Numbered from the stretch's first letter, positions 18,641 through 27,962 are shown. The stretch is DNA of 64,000 bases from an uncultured Alphaproteobacteria bacterium (GCA_902826335.1 CADEEL010000001.1:80445-144444); one strand, 5' to 3'. The notes: generated by a model from the letters alone, not told the origin. Numbers and translations: made by a program.

Positions 18641-18754
18641 GCCCCTCCTCCCTTGCGGAGGAGGGGCGGGGGAGGAGGGGCGTTCCAACGCGCCAGCGTT
18701 TTCGGCGGTGCTGGCCCCTCACCCCCTTACCCCCTCTCCGCAAGGGAGAGGGGG
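18641..18754. repeat. Inverted pair of GC-rich hairpins before parC
   Basis: The first hairpin pairs GCCCCTCCTCC (18641-18651) with GGAGGAGGGGC (18657-18667) around loop CTTGC. The second pairs CCCCCTCTCC (18730-18739) with GGAGAGGGGG (18745-18754) around loop GCAAG. The loops are exact reverse complements, so the units are inverted copies about 60 bases apart. A GGAG just after the second unit (18757-18760) is the parC ribosome-binding site. This looks like a dispersed chromosomal repeat. Confidence 0.75.
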
Positions 18755-18766
18755 AATGGAGCTAGA

Positions 18767-21022
18767 ATGGCCGACGACATCACTTTCGCGCCGGACGAAG
18801 GCGGGCGCATCATCGACGAGCCGATCGGCGAGGCGCTTTCCAAGCGCTATCTCGCCTACGCGCTCTCGACCATCACATCGCGCGCGCTGCCGGATGTGCG
18901 CGACGGCCTAAAGCCCGTGCATCGGCGCGTGCTCTACGCGATGCGCGAACTAAATCTCGATCCAGATAGCGCATTCAAGAAGTCGGCCCGCGTGGTCGGC
19001 GACGTGATGGGTCGCTTTCATCCGCATGGGGATCAATCCATCTATGACGCACTGGTGCGCCTCGCGCAGGATTTCAACGCGCGCTATCCGCTGGTCGATG
19101 GGCAGGGCAATTTCGGCAACATCGACGGCGATAACCCCGCCGCCATGCGCTACACCGAAAGCCGCCTGACGCGCGCGGCCGAGGCGCTGCTCGCCGGCAT
19201 CGAAAATGACGCGGTCGATTTCCGCCCGAACTATGATGGCGCCGAGCAGGAGCCGGTCGTGCTGCCGGCGGCGTTTCCGAATTTGCTCGCCAACGGCGCG
19301 GCGGGCATCGCCGTCGGCATGGCGACGAATATTCCTCCGCATAACGCCGCCGAACTCATCGATTGCTGCATGCACCTCATCGAGAACCGAAGCGCCTCCA
19401 TCGCCGATCTCGTGAAGATCATGCCGGGGCCGGATTTTCCCACCGGCGGCGTCCTCATCGAGCCGCCCGAGTCCATTCTCGAAGCCTACGCCACGGGACG
19501 CGGCGGCTTTCGTGTGCGCGCGAAATGGGAAGTGGAGGAGCTTGGCCGCGGGCAGTGGCGCGTCATCGTCACCGAAATCCCGCATCTTGTGCAGAAGGCG
19601 CGCCTTGTCACCCAACTCGCAGACATCATCGAGAGCAAGAAATCAACGCTGCTCGGCGACGTGCGTGATGAAAGCGCCGAAACCATACGTCTGGTGATCG
19701 AGCCGAAATCCCGCGCCGTTGAACCGGCCGTGCTGATGGAGAGCCTCTTTAAGATCACCGATCTCGAGACGCGCGTTTCGCTCAACATGAACGTGCTCGA
19801 TGCGCAGCAGATTCCACGCGTGATGAATTTGAAGGAGGTGCTTGAGGCCTTCCTCGATCACCGCCGCGATGTGCTGAAGCGCGTCAGCGAACATCGTTTG
19901 AAGAAAATCGCCGCGCGGCTGGATATTCTCGCCGGGCTGCTCGTCGTCTATCTCAATCTCGATGAAGTGATCCGCATCATCCGCACTGAGGATGAACCGA
20001 AACCTGTTCTGATCACGCGCTTCCGCCTCAACGAGGCGCAGGCCGAAGCCATCCTCAACACGCGCCTTCGCCAATTGCGCAAGCTGGAGGAGATGGAGAT
20101 CCGGCGCGAGGACGCCGCGCTCAAGGAAGAGCAAAAGGGCCTTATGGCGCTTCTGGCAGATACGCGCCGGCAATGGCGCAAGATCGCCGAGGAATTGAAG
20201 GAAACGCGCAAGTTGTTCGGGCCCGGAACCCCGTGGGGCAAAAGGCGCAGCGCGCTTGCGGCGGCGCCGGACGTGTCTTCGGAATTGAACGTCGAAGCCT
20301 TCATCGCCAAGGAGCCGGTGACGGTCGTTCTCTCAGAGAAGGGCTGGGTTCGTGCGCTTAAGGGCCATGTCGACGACCTTGAAGCCACCAAGTTCAAGGA
20401 GGGCGATCATCCCGCCTTCGCTATTCATGCGCAGACCACGGACAAAATCCTGCTGATGGCGTCTGACGGGCGCGCCTTCACGCTTGATGCGCACAAACTG
20501 CCCGGCGGGCGCGGCGCGGGCGAGCCGATCCGTTTGATGATCGAGCTTGAAGAAGAGCACACGATCATCGCGCTTTTTGCGCACGAGGCCGGCGCCAAAC
20601 GCTTCCTGGCTTCGGACGATGGCTATGGCTTCATCGTTGGCGAAGAGGAGCTGGTGTCGGCGCGCAAGGCCGGCAAGCAGGTGCTCAATCTGAGCGCTGG
20701 CGCGCGCGCGCAGGTCGCCGCGCCGGCGCTGGGCGACCGCGTCGCCGTGGTCGGGGACAATCGCAAGCTGCTTGTTTTCAAGCGCGACGAGCTGCCCGAA
20801 ATGGCGCGCGGCAAGGGCGTCAAGCTGCAGAGCTACCAGAAGGGCGGGCTTTCGGACGGCGTTCTGTTCGCCGCGAACGAGGGCCTCTCCTGGGTCGACG
20901 GCGCCGGGCGCGTGCGCGCCGTGCCGGAGTGGAAGGACCATGTCGGCAAGCGCGCCAGCGCCGGCAAAACCGCGCCGCGCGGATTTTCCCGCTCCGGTCG
21001 ATTTAGGGACACGCTGGGGTGA
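18767..21022 (+). CDS. parC: DNA topoisomerase IV subunit A
   Basis: A 751-residue type IIA topoisomerase subunit that decatenates daughter chromosomes with ParE. The N-terminal winged-helix domain contains the breakage-reunion region ([17 protein letters not shown]) and the catalytic Tyr129 in [10 protein letters not shown]. Coiled-coil tower sequence and a C-terminal beta-pinwheel ([35 protein letters not shown]) follow; the loose pinwheel repeats indicate ParC and not GyrA. The ATG at 18767 is preceded by GGAG. An upstream in-frame extension is repeat-derived. Confidence 0.93.
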   Translation: MADDITFAPDEGGRIIDEPIGEALSKRYLAYALSTITSRALPDVRDGLKPVHRRVLYAMRELNLDPDSAFKKSARVVGDVMGRFHPHGDQSIYDALVRLAQDFNARYPLVDGQGNFGNIDGDNPAAMRYTESRLTRAAEALLAGIENDAVDFRPNYDGAEQEPVVLPAAFPNLLANGAAGIAVGMATNIPPHNAAELIDCCMHLIENRSASIADLVKIMPGPDFPTGGVLIEPPESILEAYATGRGGFRVRAKWEVEELGRGQWRVIVTEIPHLVQKARLVTQLADIIESKKSTLLGDVRDESAETIRLVIEPKSRAVEPAVLMESLFKITDLETRVSLNMNVLDAQQIPRVMNLKEVLEAFLDHRRDVLKRVSEHRLKKIAARLDILAGLLVVYLNLDEVIRIIRTEDEPKPVLITRFRLNEAQAEAILNTRLRQLRKLEEMEIRREDAALKEEQKGLMALLADTRRQWRKIAEELKETRKLFGPGTPWGKRRSALAAAPDVSSELNVEAFIAKEPVTVVLSEKGWVRALKGHVDDLEATKFKEGDHPAFAIHAQTTDKILLMASDGRAFTLDAHKLPGGRGAGEPIRLMIELEEEHTIIALFAHEAGAKRFLASDDGYGFIVGEEELVSARKAGKQVLNLSAGARAQVAAPALGDRVAVVGDNRKLLVFKRDELPEMARGKGVKLQSYQKGGLSDGVLFAANEGLSWVDGAGRVRAVPEWKDHVGKRASAGKTAPRGFSRSGRFRDTLG

Positions 21023-21087
21023 CGTTAGGGCTCGCGTTCCGCGCGCCAATCACTTACATATCCACAACCTTTGTTTCGGGGAGCAGC

Positions 21088-21660
21088 ATGAGCGCCTTCT
21101 GGATTCTTCTGATCGTCATCGCCGTCCTGGCGTTCGTTCTGATCGGCATTTACAACCGGCTGGTCGCGCTTCGTCAGCGGACGAACCAAGCCTTTGGCGA
21201 TATCGACGTTCAGCTCAAGCAGCGTCACGACCTCGTGCCCAACCTGGTCGAGACCGTGAAGGGCTACGCCGCGCACGAAAAGGGCACGCTTGAAGCCGTG
21301 ATCCAGGCGCGCAATTCGGCGGTCAGCGCCGAGAAGTCCGGCGATCCAAAGGCTATGGCGCAGGCTGAAGGCGTGCTGGGCGCCGCGCTTGGGCGCCTGT
21401 TTGCGTTGAGCGAGGCGTACCCCGACCTCAAAGCCAACACCAACTTCCAACAGCTGCAGACCGAATTGTCCGACCTGGAAGACAAGATTTCCGCGGCGCG
21501 GCGCTTCTTCAACAACGCCGTTCAGGAATACAACACCTCGCGCGAGCAGTTTCCCGCCGTCGTCTTCGCGGGCATGCTCGGGTTCGGCCCGCGCGAATTC
21601 TTCGACCTTGGCGAAGATCGCGCCGCGGCCGAGACGGCGCCTAAGGTCTCCTTCAGCTAG
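21088..21660 (+). CDS. lemA: LemA family membrane protein
   Basis: A 190-residue protein with one N-terminal membrane helix (FWILLIVIAVLAFVLIGIYN) followed by the LemA helical core: QRTNQAFGDIDVQLKQRHDLVPNLVETVKGYAAHE, FNNAVQEYNTSREQFPAVVFA. LemA proteins are of uncertain function and often accompany membrane M48 peptidases, as here (12-base gap). The start at 21088 has GGGGAG just upstream and places the membrane helix at the N terminus. Confidence 0.92.
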   Translation: MSAFWILLIVIAVLAFVLIGIYNRLVALRQRTNQAFGDIDVQLKQRHDLVPNLVETVKGYAAHEKGTLEAVIQARNSAVSAEKSGDPKAMAQAEGVLGAALGRLFALSEAYPDLKANTNFQQLQTELSDLEDKISAARRFFNNAVQEYNTSREQFPAVVFAGMLGFGPREFFDLGEDRAAAETAPKVSFS

Positions 21661-21672
21661 AAGCAATATTCG

Positions 21673-22752
21673 GTGCGCGCCTACGGCCTCGCCACCCATA
21701 TCTGGAGCAACAATTGGAGATCCGGGCTTTTGCTGCTCGGATTTCCAATATTGCTGTTGTTGCTCACCTATGGGCTTTTCCTGCTTTATGCGGGCTTCGC
21801 TGGCGAGACGTTCAAGGGCTCGCAAGAATTATCGGGCCCGTTCATCTGGGCGGGCGATGCGCTCATGCACGCTTGGCCTTATGCGCTCGTCGGCGCCGGC
21901 GTGTGGTTCGCGATCGCTTATGTGTTTTACCAGGGCATGATCGACGTCTCGACCGGCGCGCAAAAGATCGAGCGCGGCGATAACCCAGAGCTCTACAATC
22001 TTCTCGAAAATCTTTGCATTTCGCGGGGGATCACCACGCCCACGCTGCGCGTGATCGAAACACCGGCTCTCAACGCCTACGCGACGGGGCTTCATGAAGG
22101 GCAATACTCCATCACCGTGACGCGCGGCCTCATCGAGGCGCTAAGCAAGGACGAGCTCGAATGCGTGCTCGCGCACGAGCTCTCGCACATACGCAATCGC
22201 GATGTGCGTCTCTTGGTGATCGCGGTGATTTTCGTCGGCATCTTCTCGTTCATTGGGGAGATGGCCTTTCGCGGCTTGCGGTTTGGAGCGCTGGGCGGCG
22301 GCGGCTCGGGGCGCGGCGGCAGAAGCTCGGGCGGGGCCGCCGTGCTGGCCATCGTGGTCGCTATGGTGATCATCGCGCTGTCCTATGCGCTGGCCATCGT
22401 CATCCGCTTTTCCCTGTCGCGCCGGCGCGAATATCTGGCGGACGCCGGCGCCGTGGAGCTGACGAAGAATCCCGACGGCATGATCCGCGCGCTGCGCAAG
22501 ATCGAGGGCCACGCCGTTATCGAAAGCGCGCCGGGCGAAGTGCGCGAGATGTTCATCGAAAACCCGCACTCGGAATTCGCCAGCCTGTTCGCCACGCATC
22601 CCTCGATCGACAAGCGCGTGGCGGCGCTGGTTGAGTTCGCGGGCGGTCAGGATTTCGCCGCTATGACAGCGCCGGATGCAACGCCCGGTGGCGCGCCGGC
22701 GCCTGGCCAATCGGCTTCGTTTGGGCGCCGGCGCAAGGGGCCTTGGGGTTAG
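21673..22752 (+). CDS. M48 family membrane metalloprotease (HtpX-like)
   Basis: A 359-residue zinc protease. Two N-terminal membrane segments (about residues 18-42 and 68-86) precede the active site VLAHELSHIRNRD (His168, Glu169, His172). A hydrophobic pair follows (LLVIAVIFVGIFSFIG; VLAIVVAMVIIALSYALAIVI), then RRREYLADAGAVELT with the third zinc ligand. HtpX-like enzymes act in membrane protein quality control. The start is GTG at 21673, 12 bases after lemA. The C-terminal tail is Gly/Pro-rich. Confidence 0.9.
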   Translation: MRAYGLATHIWSNNWRSGLLLLGFPILLLLLTYGLFLLYAGFAGETFKGSQELSGPFIWAGDALMHAWPYALVGAGVWFAIAYVFYQGMIDVSTGAQKIERGDNPELYNLLENLCISRGITTPTLRVIETPALNAYATGLHEGQYSITVTRGLIEALSKDELECVLAHELSHIRNRDVRLLVIAVIFVGIFSFIGEMAFRGLRFGALGGGGSGRGGRSSGGAAVLAIVVAMVIIALSYALAIVIRFSLSRRREYLADAGAVELTKNPDGMIRALRKIEGHAVIESAPGEVREMFIENPHSEFASLFATHPSIDKRVAALVEFAGGQDFAAMTAPDATPGGAPAPGQSASFGRRRKGPWG

Positions 22753-23612
22753 GCGCCGCCGCCTTCGCCGCTTTTGCGAAATGGCGTCCAAGCGCCGGCG
22801 ATGAGCAATTCAAGCGGCTGGAATTCCGCCTTGTAGTCCATCTTCTCGCTGCCGCGGACCCAATAGCCGAGATAGAGGTGGGGAAAGCCGGCCGCGCGCG
22901 CCTGCATGATGTGATCGAGAATGGTGAAGGCGCCGAGACTGCGCTTGGGCTCACGCGTGTCGAAATAGGAATAGACGAGAGAAAGCCCATCCTTCAGCAC
23001 ATCGACGAGCGCCGCGGCGGCGAGTTCGCCCTTGTCCGGCCCGGGCGCCGTGTAGCGATACTCAACGATGTGCGTGCGGACGGATGTTTCCTCCACCATC
23101 GCGGCGTAGTCGAGCAGGGTCATATCCGCCATGCCGCCCAGGGCATGGCGCGCGGCGAGATAGCGGCGGAGCAGCCAGAATTGCTCCTCTGTTGCGTCCG
23201 CTGGGCGCAGGCTGCGTGAGAGGTCTTCGTTGCGCGCCAAAATCTTGCGCCAGCGCTTGCTCGTCTCGAACGCCTCGACGCGCACGCGCGCGGAGACGCA
23301 TGCGTCGCAGGCGTCGCAGGCCGGGCGATAGGCGATGTTCTGCGAACGCCGGAAACCGGCATGGGTCAGGGCGTCGTTGAGGCCGAGCGCTTCGACGCCC
23401 TCGAGGCCGGTGAAGACTTTGCGCTCGCGCCGGCCAGGCAGGTACGGGCACGGCGAGGGCGCCGTCAGATAAAAGCGCAGATTTCGCGTGGGAAATTGGC
23501 GCGTCACTTGGCCGATGTCTCCGCCCGTTCCCGGCAGGCGAGGTTCATGGCGTCCGGGCGCGCCGTCAAGGGCGCGCGCGCGGCGCGAGTCGCGCTTGCG
23601 CTCGGAGGTCAT
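22749..23612 (-). CDS. bpt: Aspartate/glutamate leucyl- or arginyltransferase (ATE/Bpt)
   Basis: A 287-residue aminoacyl-tRNA-protein transferase that adds Leu or Arg to N-terminal acidic residues, marking proteins for ClpAP/ClpS degradation. Family features are FYLTAPSPCPYLPGRRERKVFTGL, the cysteine cluster ACDACDACVSARVRVEAF, SLVYSYFDTREPKRSLG and LYLGYWVRGSEKMDYKAEFQPLE. Bacterial members are mostly Bpt-type (leucyl), but the donor cannot be decided from sequence. The start at 23612 overlaps the motB stop (ATGA), so the two are probably co-transcribed. Confidence 0.9.
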   Translation of the reverse strand: MTSERKRDSRRARALDGAPGRHEPRLPGTGGDIGQVTRQFPTRNLRFYLTAPSPCPYLPGRRERKVFTGLEGVEALGLNDALTHAGFRRSQNIAYRPACDACDACVSARVRVEAFETSKRWRKILARNEDLSRSLRPADATEEQFWLLRRYLAARHALGGMADMTLLDYAAMVEETSVRTHIVEYRYTAPGPDKGELAAAALVDVLKDGLSLVYSYFDTREPKRSLGAFTILDHIMQARAAGFPHLYLGYWVRGSEKMDYKAEFQPLELLIAGAWTPFRKSGEGGGA

Positions 23613-24517
23613 GGCGGCGCGAGTTCGTGGCCGGGCGGCAGGGGCGGCGCCTCGCGCAGCAGGGTGATGGCGATGCGGCGATTGCCGGGCAGGGTGGGAT
23701 CGTCCGGGAAGAGCGGCTCGGAATCGGCCCGGCCCGCCACCTGATAGATGCGCCCCTCGGGGATGCCCTGGCCTTGCAGGGCGCGGCGCGCCGCGTTCGC
23801 CCGCGCCGCGGAGAGCTCCCACGGGCTCGCCCCCCGATTGGCGCTCGCGTCGCCATCCGTGTGGCCGCTGATTGTGAGGCGGTTCGGCAGCAGTGTGATC
23901 GCCCCGGCGACCGCGCCAAGCAGGCGGCGCGCACGCTCATTGGGCTCGGCCGAGCCCGGATTGAACATGGAGCGCCCTTCCTGATCGATGATCTGGATGC
24001 GCAGGCCCTCCGGCGTCTGTTCGACGATCACCTGGCGGGAAAGCTCCGCCACATCCGGCATATCCTGCATGGCTTGGCGGATGGCGATCTCCGCGCGCGA
24101 GAACTCCGCGTTCTCGCGGATCATCCGGGCGCGGTTGAGCGCATCCGTGGATGGATTGGTTTGGCCGGAATTCTCCACCTGTTCGCGGAGATTGTTGGTG
24201 GTGAAGGTTGGATCGGCGGGCGGCGTTACAGGCGCGCTCATGCCCTGGCGCACGCCTTCATCAGCGAACGAAGTGCCGGCCAGGAGCCCGCCCGCGCCGC
24301 TCGTGGTGCGCGAGACGCTGGCCGGCGCGAAGAACTCGGCGATCCCGCGTCGCTGCTCGGGGCTCGTCGTGTTGATCAGCCACATGAGCAGGAAGAACGC
24401 CATCATGGCGGTCACGAAGTCAGCGTAGGCGACCTTCCACGCGCCGCCATGATGGCCGCCGTGCCCGCCCTTTTTGATCTTCTTAATGATGATCGGGGCT
24501 TGGTTGGCGCTGGCCAT
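23609..24517 (-). CDS. motB: Flagellar motor stator protein MotB
   Basis: A 302-residue stator subunit. The short basic N terminus (IIIKKIKKGGHGGHHGG) is followed by AWKVAYADFVTAMMAFFLLMWL, a single membrane helix with the ion-binding Asp33. A linker and a C-terminal OmpA-like peptidoglycan-binding domain (TISGHTDGDASANRG, ELSAARANAARRAL) complete it. MotB works with MotA, which is not in this window. It is upstream of and coupled to the bpt gene. Confidence 0.92.
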   Translation of the reverse strand: MASANQAPIIIKKIKKGGHGGHHGGAWKVAYADFVTAMMAFFLLMWLINTTSPEQRRGIAEFFAPASVSRTTSGAGGLLAGTSFADEGVRQGMSAPVTPPADPTFTTNNLREQVENSGQTNPSTDALNRARMIRENAEFSRAEIAIRQAMQDMPDVAELSRQVIVEQTPEGLRIQIIDQEGRSMFNPGSAEPNERARRLLGAVAGAITLLPNRLTISGHTDGDASANRGASPWELSAARANAARRALQGQGIPEGRIYQVAGRADSEPLFPDDPTLPGNRRIAITLLREAPPLPPGHELAPP

Positions 24518-24605
24518 TCTTCTAGGTCCGTGGGGCTTGGGCCGTTCTGGCCGCGCGGCCGCGAAGTTGAACGAAGGCCGTTAAGATCGCGTGTGCGGGT
24601 GGGAC

Positions 24606-25085
24606 ATGACCGGGACCGGAGATGACTTGGCCTACCGCGCCGCGCTCGGCGCTTATGCGACGGGCGTCGCCGTCGTCACCGCGCGGGACGGCGCGGGCGC
24701 GACGCACGCCATCACCATCAATTCGTTTACGTCTGTTTCGCTGCGGCCGCGCCTAATCCTTTGGTGCCTTGGCGATGAGTCGGAGCGCTATGAGACCTTC
24801 GCCGAAGCGGCGTACTTTGGCGTTTGCGTGCTGGGCACCGATCAGCGAGCGATCGCGGCGCGCTGCGCGCAAAGCGGGGCCGAGTTTGATGAAGGCCTAA
24901 CGGAGGACTTTGCCGGCGCGCCGGTGCTCAAGGGCGCCCTTGCCCGGCTTGCGTGCCGCACGACCGCGCGCCAAACCCACGGCGATCACCTCGTCATCGT
25001 GGGAGAAGTCATGGCGTTCGACGCGCGCGCGGGGGCGGGGCTCTTGTTTTATCGCGGCGAATTTGGATCGGCGGGCGCCTCATGA
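24606..25085 (+). CDS. Flavin reductase-like domain protein
   Basis: A 159-residue HpaC/FMN-binding split-barrel protein. YRAALGAYATGVAVVTARD, ITINSFTSVSLRPRLILWCL and FGVCVLGTDQRAIAARCA are typical of short-chain flavin reductases, which supply reduced FMN or FAD to two-component monooxygenases. No partner monooxygenase is adjacent. The ATG at 24606 is preferred; a GTG five codons upstream is possible. The stop overlaps the next gene in an ATGA. Confidence 0.85.
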   Translation: MTGTGDDLAYRAALGAYATGVAVVTARDGAGATHAITINSFTSVSLRPRLILWCLGDESERYETFAEAAYFGVCVLGTDQRAIAARCAQSGAEFDEGLTEDFAGAPVLKGALARLACRTTARQTHGDHLVIVGEVMAFDARAGAGLLFYRGEFGSAGAS

Positions 25086-25942
25086 GCGTGTGCGCGTTTA
25101 TCGGTCTTGGCGCGATGGGCGCGCCGATGGCGGGTCATCTCGTTCGGGCGGGCCATGAGGTGCGCGTCTATGCGCGGAACGGCGCGAAGGCCGAAGCCTG
25201 GCGCGCCAAACATGGCGGCGCGGTCGCGCCTTCCGTCGCGGCGGCGGCGACCGGCGCCGATGTCGTGATCACCTGCGTCGGCGCGGATGGGGATGTGCGC
25301 GAAGTGTTTGACGCGGCGCTCCCTGCGCTGCGCGCCGGCGCGCTGTTCATCGATCACACCACGGCGTCGGCCGCGCTTGCGCGGACACTGCACGGCGAGG
25401 CCGCCGTGCGCGGTGTGCAGGCGCTCGATGCGCCGGTCTCGGGCGGGCAGGCGGGCGCGGAGGCGGGCCGGCTCAGCATCATGATCGGCGGTGAGGCTGG
25501 TGCTGTCGAGGCGGCGCGACCAGTGCTCGGCGCCTATGGCGCGGCGATCACACATATCGGGCCGGCGGGCGCGGGCCAACTCGCGAAAATGGTGAACCAG
25601 ATCTGCATCGCGGGCGTGGTGCAGGGGCTGGCGGAGGGCCTCCACTTCGCCAGCCGGGCGGGACTTGATGAAGAGGCCGTGATCGCCGCGATTTCGAAAG
25701 GCGCGGCGCAATCGTGGCAGATGGACAATCGCTGGCGCACCATGCGCGAAGGCCGCTTCGATTTCGGATTCGCGGTGGATTGGATGCGCAAGGACCTTGG
25801 TCTCGTGCTCGATGAAGCGCGCGTCAACGGCGCCTCGACGCCGCTCGCCGCGCTCATCGATCAATTCTACGCCGAGGTGCAGGCCATGGGCGGTGGGCGC
25901 TGGGATACCTCCAGCCTGATCGCGCGGCTCGATCGCCGCTGA
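25082..25942 (+). CDS. 3-hydroxyisobutyrate dehydrogenase-like oxidoreductase
   Basis: A 286-residue beta-hydroxyacid dehydrogenase. FIGLGAMGAPMAGHLVRAGH is the NAD(P)-binding motif, DAPVSGGQAGAEAGRLSIMIGG binds the substrate, and GAGQLAKMVNQ carries the catalytic Lys. Family members oxidise 3-hydroxyisobutyrate, tartronate semialdehyde or related acids, or reduce succinic semialdehyde; the exact substrate is not evident. It overlaps the flavin reductase by 4 bases, so the two are translationally coupled. Confidence 0.87.
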   Translation: MSVCAFIGLGAMGAPMAGHLVRAGHEVRVYARNGAKAEAWRAKHGGAVAPSVAAAATGADVVITCVGADGDVREVFDAALPALRAGALFIDHTTASAALARTLHGEAAVRGVQALDAPVSGGQAGAEAGRLSIMIGGEAGAVEAARPVLGAYGAAITHIGPAGAGQLAKMVNQICIAGVVQGLAEGLHFASRAGLDEEAVIAAISKGAAQSWQMDNRWRTMREGRFDFGFAVDWMRKDLGLVLDEARVNGASTPLAALIDQFYAEVQAMGGGRWDTSSLIARLDRR

Positions 25943-25959
25943 ACGCGGTCTCGTGTCGC

Positions 25960-25978
25960 GATTTTAACAGATTTTAAC
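25960..25978 (+). promoter_or_regulatory. Two GATTTTAAC direct repeats one helical turn apart
   Basis: GATTTTAAC occurs at 25960-25968 and again at 25970-25978, ten bases apart, in the 75-base leader of the receiver-like gene. The half-sites contain TTAAC, a part of the CtrA consensus (TTAA-N7-TTAA), but the spacing here is 6, not 7. It resembles a binding site for a dimeric response regulator. Function inferred. Confidence 0.45.
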
Positions 25979-26017
25979 GCTCGTCCGGTAACGCGGTTCC
26001 GTCACTGGGACGCGCGC

Positions 26018-26812
26018 ATGGCCATGCTGAATCCGAAGGATTGGCCGGTCTTCCTGATCGAGCCGAACAAGTATGAGGCGCGGATCGCTTCTGATCTGCT
26101 CACCCAGGCCGGCGTTCGGAAAATCCGGTGCGAGGAGAACAGCGCGAACGCGCTCGAAGTGCTGCAGAACCTGCCGGCGACCGTGATCCTCATCGAACTG
26201 GGCGTGGCCCCGCTCGGCGCCCTTGAATGGGTGCGTCATTTCCGCCGCGATACGCGGATCGGTTGCCGCCGGACTGGCGTGTTCGTGATGACCAAGGCGC
26301 TCAGCCGCACGACGGTTGAGGCCGCGCGCATCGCCGGCGCCAACGCGATCATCGGCAAGCCGATGTCGGGCGCGAGCCTGATGGCCACAATCGGCAAGGT
26401 GATGTCCACGCCGCGCCCGTTCATCGAGTGCGCGGCGTATGTCGGCCCGTGCCGGCGCGCGGGCATCATTTCAACGTGCGCGGTGGACCGGCGCCAGCCG
26501 CGCGGCGCCGCGCCTGCGCCGCTGCGACTGGACGACCGGGCGAATGTAATCGGGGCGTTGCTGGCCGGCGCGGCGGATCTGGTGTCGGGCGCGGCGCTCT
26601 CGCCGGACTCGATCGCTCGGTTGGGCGAAGTCGCGACCATGAGCCAGGACGTGGACAAGGGCGGCGTGTTGCGGGGCATCGCCGCGTCTCTATTGCGTGT
26701 CGGCGCCCGCAAGGACCTCGACCCGGACGATCGCGCCACGCTCGCTTCGTGTCTGGCGGCGCTTCAGGCGCTCGCTGCGACGACTTCCGCAGCGGAGCGA
26801 GCGGCGGCGTAA
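26018..26812 (+). CDS. Degenerate receiver-domain protein
   Basis: A 264-residue soluble protein. Residues about 9-130 look like a CheY-type receiver: VFLIEPNKYEARIASDLL, ATVILIELGVAPLGALEW, VFVMTKALSRTTVE and ANAIIGKPMS. The acidic pair is replaced (LIEPN) and the phospho-acceptor Asp is Glu (LIELGV), while the conserved Lys is kept. This suggests a receiver that is not conventionally phosphorylated, or is permanently active. Residues about 130-264 are an Ala-rich helical region I do not recognise. It is convergent with hemB (4-base gap). Confidence 0.75.
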   Translation: MAMLNPKDWPVFLIEPNKYEARIASDLLTQAGVRKIRCEENSANALEVLQNLPATVILIELGVAPLGALEWVRHFRRDTRIGCRRTGVFVMTKALSRTTVEAARIAGANAIIGKPMSGASLMATIGKVMSTPRPFIECAAYVGPCRRAGIISTCAVDRRQPRGAAPAPLRLDDRANVIGALLAGAADLVSGAALSPDSIARLGEVATMSQDVDKGGVLRGIAASLLRVGARKDLDPDDRATLASCLAALQALAATTSAAERAAA

Positions 26813-26816
26813 AGCC

Positions 26817-27809
26817 TCAGATCAGCAACTCAGCCGCCTGCTTCGCGAAATAGGTGACGACGCCGTCAGCGCCGGCGCGCTTGAAAGCGGTCAGCGTTTC
26901 GAGGATCGCACGCTCTTCCTCGATCCAGCCATTGGCGGCGGCGGCCTTGATCATAGCGTATTCGCCGGAGACCTGAAATGCGAAGGTCGGCAACGCGAAC
27001 GCCTCCTTCACGCGTAGGATAATGTCGAGATAGGCAAGGCCGGGTTTGACCATCAGCATGTCCGCGCCCTCGGCCACGTCGAGTGCGCATTCCTTCAGCG
27101 CTTCGTCCGAATTGGCGGGATCCATCTGGTAGGTTTTTTTGTCGCCGGTGAGCGCCTTGGCCGAGCCGATCGCCTCGCGATAGGGCCCGTAAAACGCCGA
27201 CGCGTATTTGGCGGCGTAGGAGAGGATGAGCGTGTCTTGCTTGCCGGCTTTTTCAAGCGCGGCGCGAATGGCGCCGATGCGCCCGTCCATCATGTCCGAG
27301 GGCGCGATGATATCGGCGCCTGCCTCCGCGAGCAGCACGGCCTGGTCAACCAACCGCGCAACGCTCTCGTCATTGAGAATACGCCCATCTTTCAAGACGC
27401 CGTCATGGCCATGATCCGTATAGGGATCGAGCGCGACATCGACCATGAGGCCCACTTCCGGCGCGGCGGCCTTCATGGCTTTGACCGCGCGCGCCACGAG
27501 GCCGTCCGGATTGGTCGCCTCCGCGCCGGCGCCATCCTTCTTGGCGGAGTCGATGTGCGGAAAGAGCGCGATGGCCGGAATGCCAGCTTCGCGCGCCTCA
27601 ATGGCTGCGCCCACGGCTGAGTCGATGTCGAGCCGCTCCACGCCCGGCATCGCCGCCACGGGCATGCGCGCCTGGCGCCCATCATGGATGATCAGCGCCC
27701 AGATGAGGTCGTCCCGCCGCACATGCGTTTCCGCGGTAAGGCGGCGGATCCAATCGGCCTGACGCAGCCGGCGCGGCCGCAGCGCGGGAAAGGGGGCGAA
27801 GGGGTTCAT
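26817..27809 (-). CDS. hemB: Porphobilinogen synthase (ALA dehydratase)
   Basis: A 330-residue enzyme that condenses two 5-aminolevulinate molecules to porphobilinogen. RPRRLRQADWIRRLTAET, DVALDPYTDHGHDGVL, PSDMMDGRIGAIR, LSYAAKYASAFYGPYREA and MVKPGLAYLDII with the Schiff-base Lys are all present. The metal region has DVALDPYTDHGHDG, with Asp in place of the zinc cysteines, so it is the Mg-type enzyme usual in alphaproteobacteria. It is divergent from hemA, the previous pathway step. Confidence 0.96.
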   Translation of the reverse strand: MNPFAPFPALRPRRLRQADWIRRLTAETHVRRDDLIWALIIHDGRQARMPVAAMPGVERLDIDSAVGAAIEAREAGIPAIALFPHIDSAKKDGAGAEATNPDGLVARAVKAMKAAAPEVGLMVDVALDPYTDHGHDGVLKDGRILNDESVARLVDQAVLLAEAGADIIAPSDMMDGRIGAIRAALEKAGKQDTLILSYAAKYASAFYGPYREAIGSAKALTGDKKTYQMDPANSDEALKECALDVAEGADMLMVKPGLAYLDIILRVKEAFALPTFAFQVSGEYAMIKAAAANGWIEEERAILETLTAFKRAGADGVVTYFAKQAAELLI

Positions 27810-27823
27810 TTGATCGGCGTCAA
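27810..27823. promoter_or_regulatory. FNR/FixK-like box between hemB and hemA
   Basis: TTGAT-CGGC-GTCAA matches the FNR/FixK consensus TTGAT-N4-ATCAA at 9 of 10 positions. It touches the hemB start codon, so it could repress hemB or serve the divergent hemA promoter about 140 bases away. FnrL regulation of hem genes is known in Rhodobacter. A chance match is possible. Confidence 0.35.
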
Positions 27824-27927
27824 TCCGGAAAGATATTTCATATGGCGCTGTCCTGTGCGGTAACGTCCTATTCCCACGTTAACCTTGTGATCTGATATAG
27901 AGGAATGGCGGCGCTTAAGTGCGCTTT

Positions 27928-27946
27928 GTTGCGAATGTTTCGCAAC
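27928..27946 (+). promoter_or_regulatory. Perfect palindrome in the hemA leader
   Basis: GTTGCGAA and TTCGCAAC are exact complements separated by TGT, 16 bases before the hemA start. It could be an operator or a small mRNA hairpin controlling hemA translation. It does not match the Irr or RirA boxes I know. Confidence 0.55.
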
Positions 27947-27962
27947 ACCTTGCGAGAGACAG

